Assembly: GCF_900115345.1 (NCBI RefSeq)
Contig: NZ_FOWC01000030.1
Coordinates: forward strand, 1-40,980
Length of the DNA: 40,980 nt
Direction: 5' to 3'
From: Amycolatopsis rubida
GTDB lineage: Bacteria > Actinomycetota > Actinomycetes > Mycobacteriales > Pseudonocardiaceae
Shown piece by piece: positions 38,542 to 40,980 of the stretch. A program made the translations under genes and the position numbers. Every line of letters starts with the position of its first letter. Positions within the stretch are counted from its first letter, which is position 1. The notes under the pieces are model-generated. The model was not told the origin of the DNA. It saw nothing but the letters and a program-made list of their open reading frames with translations, and did no database searches.

Positions 38542-39666
38542 ATGGGGGACATGAACACCGAAGTCGCTGACCCGCTTGCTGGCTATGCGGGGTTCGCGGC
38601 GGCATTGCGGGAGGCGGGCGTCGCCTGTGACGCGCGGCGGGTGCAGGCTTACCTGTGCGCGGTGGCGAAGGTCGATGTCGCCCGGCCGGCGCAGCTGTAC
38701 TGGGTCGGGCGGTTGACGCTCTGCTCCGATCCCGACGACCTGCCTCGGTACGAGGAAGCCTTCGCGCGGTGGTTCGAAGGCGATGACAGTCCGAAGGCGA
38801 CGCCGGGGACTCCGGTGCGGAAGCAAGCCCGGATCGCTCCGCTTGTCGCGGCGGCCGGGGACGGGGACAGCACCCAGGAATCTCGCGACACGCTGCGGGT
38901 CGCGGCCAGTGATCATGAGGTTCTCCGGCATCGCGATCTCGCCGAGCTGACCAAAGCTGAGCGGGCGCACTTGCGGGAGTTGCTCGCGACGCTGCGTCCA
39001 GTCCTGCCCCGGCGGCGGGCGGCGCGGCGGATGCCCGCGCATCGTGGTGCGCTTGACCCGGCGCGGACTTTGCGGGCGATGCTCGCGTCCGGTGGCGAGC
39101 CTGTCCGGCTGGCGCATCGTCGACGGGCGACGCGGGCGCGGAAAGTCGTCTTGCTGATCGACGTTTCCGGCTCCATGAGCCCGTATGCCGACGCGTTGCT
39201 GCGGTTCGCGCACGTCGTCGCGCGGGCCGCTCCGATGTCGGTCGAGGTGTTTACGCTGGGTACTCGGATGACGCGGGTGTCCCGTCAGCTCCGGCAGCGC
39301 GATCCGGAGCAGGCGATGCTCGCCGCTGGTACCGCGGTGCCCGATTTCGCTGGCGGGACACGACTTGGCGAGACGCTGCGGGTGTTTCTCGACCGGTGGG
39401 GCCAGCGCGGGTTCGCGCGACGCGCGGTAGTCACCGTGTTCTCCGACGGGTGGGAGCGCGGCGACGTCAGCCTGCTGGCCGAGCAGCTCGGCAGGCTGCG
39501 CCGGCTCGCGCACGCCGTATTCTGGGTGAATCCGCACGCAGGGCACGAGGGTTATGCTCCGGTCCAATCCGGCATCGTGGCCGCCCTGCCGCACATCGAC
39601 CGGTTGCTGGCCGGGCACAGCCTGGCGACGTTGGAACGACTCCTCGGGGAGATTGCCGATGCGTGA
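38542..39666 (+). CDS. coxE: VWA-domain protein, CoxE-like
   Basis: A 374-residue protein of the CoxE family. The N-terminal half is helical and basic. The C-terminal half is a von Willebrand A domain with the MIDAS motif D207-V-S209-G-S211 (LLIDVSGSMS), the Thr-containing FAGGTRLGE and the Asp in TVFSDGWERGD. CoxE and the CoxD ATPase act together to mature molybdenum hydroxylases such as CO dehydrogenase. ATG 38542 has GGGG 5 nt upstream; ATG 38551 is close behind and cannot be excluded. The next gene starts 8 nt before its stop. Confidence 0.88.
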   Translation: MGDMNTEVADPLAGYAGFAAALREAGVACDARRVQAYLCAVAKVDVARPAQLYWVGRLTLCSDPDDLPRYEEAFARWFEGDDSPKATPGTPVRKQARIAPLVAAAGDGDSTQESRDTLRVAASDHEVLRHRDLAELTKAERAHLRELLATLRPVLPRRRAARRMPAHRGALDPARTLRAMLASGGEPVRLAHRRRATRARKVVLLIDVSGSMSPYADALLRFAHVVARAAPMSVEVFTLGTRMTRVSRQLRQRDPEQAMLAAGTAVPDFAGGTRLGETLRVFLDRWGQRGFARRAVVTVFSDGWERGDVSLLAEQLGRLRRLAHAVFWVNPHAGHEGYAPVQSGIVAALPHIDRLLAGHSLATLERLLGEIADA

Positions 39667-40771
39667 CGTACTGGACGACGTGTACCGCCGCTGGCAGGCG
39701 GGCGAAACGGTCGGGCTCGGCACCGTGGTGGCCACGTTTTCGTCGGCCCCGCGGGCACCGGGCGCGTCGATGATGGTCGCGCCGGACGGCACGGTCGTCG
39801 GGAGCGTGTCCGGCGGCTGCGTCGAAGGCGCGGTGTACGAGCTGGCCAACGAGGTCGTCGCCGAGCGGAAGCCGGTTTTGCAGCGCTACGGCGTCAGCGA
39901 CGACGACGCCTTCGCAGTCGGGCTGACCTGCGGCGGCATCATCGACATCTACGTCGAGCCGGTGGACCGCGCATCGATGCCGGAGCTGGGGCGCGTCGTC
40001 GAATCGGTGCGCGGCGGCGAGCCGGTCGCGGTCGTCACGATCGTGGAGCACGAGACGCCGGGACTGGTCGGCGAGCACATGATCGTGTGGCCGGACCGGG
40101 TCGAGGGGTCCCTTGGCTCGTCCCGGATGGACGATGCCGTCGCGGACGACGCGCGCGGGCTTCTTGCCGCTGGACGCACCGGGACGCTCCATTACGGACC
40201 GGACGGGCAGCGTCGCGGCGAAGGCATGGCCGTTTTCGTGAACTCCTTCGAGCCGCCGCCGCGACTGCTGGTGTTCGGGGCCATCGACTTCGCCGCCGCA
40301 ATGGCACGGATGGGTGCTTATCTCGGGTACCAGGTGACGGTCTGCGACGCGCGTCCGGTGTTCGCGACCAGCAGCCGGTTCCCGGAGGCGCACGAAGTGG
40401 TCGTCGACTGGCCGCACCGCTACCTGAAGGCCGAGGCCGATGCGGGCCGGATCGACGCGCGGACGGCGATCGCGGTCCTCACGCACGATCCGAAGTTCGA
40501 CGTGCCGCTGCTGGAGGTCGCGCTGCGGCTCGACGTCGGGTACGTCGGCGCGATGGGGTCCCGCAAGACGCACGACGACCGGTTCGCGCGGCTTCGCGAG
40601 GCGGGGATCACCGAGGGCGAGCTGGAACACCTGTCGTCGCCGATCGGCCTCGACCTCGGCGCGCGCACGCCGGAGGAGACGGCCGTGTCGATCGCGGCGG
40701 AGATCATCGCGCTGCGCTGGAGCGGCACCGGGCGGCGGCTGGCGGCGTTGAGCGGGCGGATTCACAGCTGA
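39659..40771 (+). CDS. XdhC/CoxI-family maturation protein
   Basis: A 370-residue protein. The N-terminal XdhC domain has TFSSAPRAPGASMMV and GSVSGGCVEGAVYE. The C-terminal Rossmann domain has LLVFGAIDFAAAMARMGAYL and ends with GAMGSRKTHDDRF. XdhC-like proteins hold the molybdenum cofactor and help sulfurate it before insertion into xanthine or CO dehydrogenases. It is coupled to coxE by an 8-nt overlap, with GGGGAG upstream of ATG 39659. No hydroxylase subunit gene lies inside the window; it could be beyond the right edge or elsewhere. Confidence 0.92.
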   Translation: MRDVLDDVYRRWQAGETVGLGTVVATFSSAPRAPGASMMVAPDGTVVGSVSGGCVEGAVYELANEVVAERKPVLQRYGVSDDDAFAVGLTCGGIIDIYVEPVDRASMPELGRVVESVRGGEPVAVVTIVEHETPGLVGEHMIVWPDRVEGSLGSSRMDDAVADDARGLLAAGRTGTLHYGPDGQRRGEGMAVFVNSFEPPPRLLVFGAIDFAAAMARMGAYLGYQVTVCDARPVFATSSRFPEAHEVVVDWPHRYLKAEADAGRIDARTAIAVLTHDPKFDVPLLEVALRLDVGYVGAMGSRKTHDDRFARLREAGITEGELEHLSSPIGLDLGARTPEETAVSIAAEIIALRWSGTGRRLAALSGRIHS

Positions 40772-40820
40772 CCGGGCGGCCGAGCTGAGACCATGGCAAG
40801 CGTTTGCGGGCCGGGCTCGG

Positions 40821-40980
40821 CGGCTGGTGCGGGCGAGGGTTCGGGTGCTGCCTGGCTGGTGCGGGCGAGGGTTCGGGTGCTGCCTGGCTGGTGCGGGCGA
40901 GGGTTCGGGTGCTGCCTGGCTGGTGCGGGCGAGGGTTCGGGTGCTGCCTGGCTGGTGCGGGCAAGGGTTCGGGTGCTGCC
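40821..40980. repeat. 32-bp minisatellite running off the window edge
   Basis: Five units begin at 40821, 40853, 40885, 40917 and 40949. They match GGCTGGTGCGGGCGAGGGTT over most of their length, with single substitutions in the first and fifth. The fifth ends exactly at the window edge, so the true copy number is unknown. It is intergenic after the XdhC gene. Confidence 0.93.

Overview
The window is 41 kb of high-GC actinobacterial chromosome. GC-rich third codon positions, frequent GTG starts, GTGA/ATGA stop-start overlaps, an IdeR-type iron box, a ShbA-like sigma factor and many GTGAAGGG/CCCTTCAC hairpins together suggest the Pseudonocardiaceae, most likely Amycolatopsis or a close relative (inference). 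No tRNA, rRNA, transposase, prophage gene or true CRISPR array was recognised.

Layout. 1-7.2 kb: the tail of a probable transporter, L-serine ammonia-lyase (sdaA), an ArsR/GntR divergent regulator pair, a bifunctional-type penicillin-binding protein whose transpeptidase motifs look destroyed, an orphan siderophore-type ABC ATPase behind an iron box, and a MocR-type regulator. 7.2-12.6 kb: an AcrA1-like double-SDR protein, a small protein, an FAD-dependent ferredoxin-reductase-like protein and a Bcr/CflA-type MFS exporter with a His-rich repeat extension. The last two are convergent and overlapping, and each carries a TTA codon.

12.7-23.3 kb: a complete non-phosphorylative L-fucose pathway. 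It has an RbsB/A/C-type ABC importer, mutarotase, aldose dehydrogenase, fuconolactonase, fuconate dehydratase, 2-keto-3-deoxy-fuconate dehydrogenase and a FAH-type hydrolase, ending in pyruvate plus lactate. A GntR/FCD regulator lies in the middle, and related 15-bp operator candidates sit before both transcription units. The two halves are separated by 1.1 kb of low-complexity DNA that holds an array of 17-nt palindromes, six of them at exactly 32-bp spacing. This is the most unusual structure in the window.

23.4-29.3 kb: shbA, a GtrA-family membrane protein with a roughly 400-residue repetitive disordered extension, a cysteine-free HesB-like protein, and a hydroxyacid dehydrogenase/glycerate kinase operon. 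29.6-35.8 kb: a beta-ketoadipate operon, pcaIJFHGDCR, with a tandem operator in front and no pcaB. 35.8-40.8 kb: maturation genes for a molybdenum hydroxylase (MocA-like, CoxD-like AAA, CoxE-like VWA, XdhC/CoxI-like) without the structural subunits. coxD and coxE are split by 1.1 kb of minisatellites, and another minisatellite runs off the right edge.

Recurrent theme: at least six tandem-repeat loci with periods of 12, 32, 36, 45, 47 and 96 bp. Those inside genes have periods divisible by three. Those between genes do not always, which is what length-variable DNA under coding constraint would look like.
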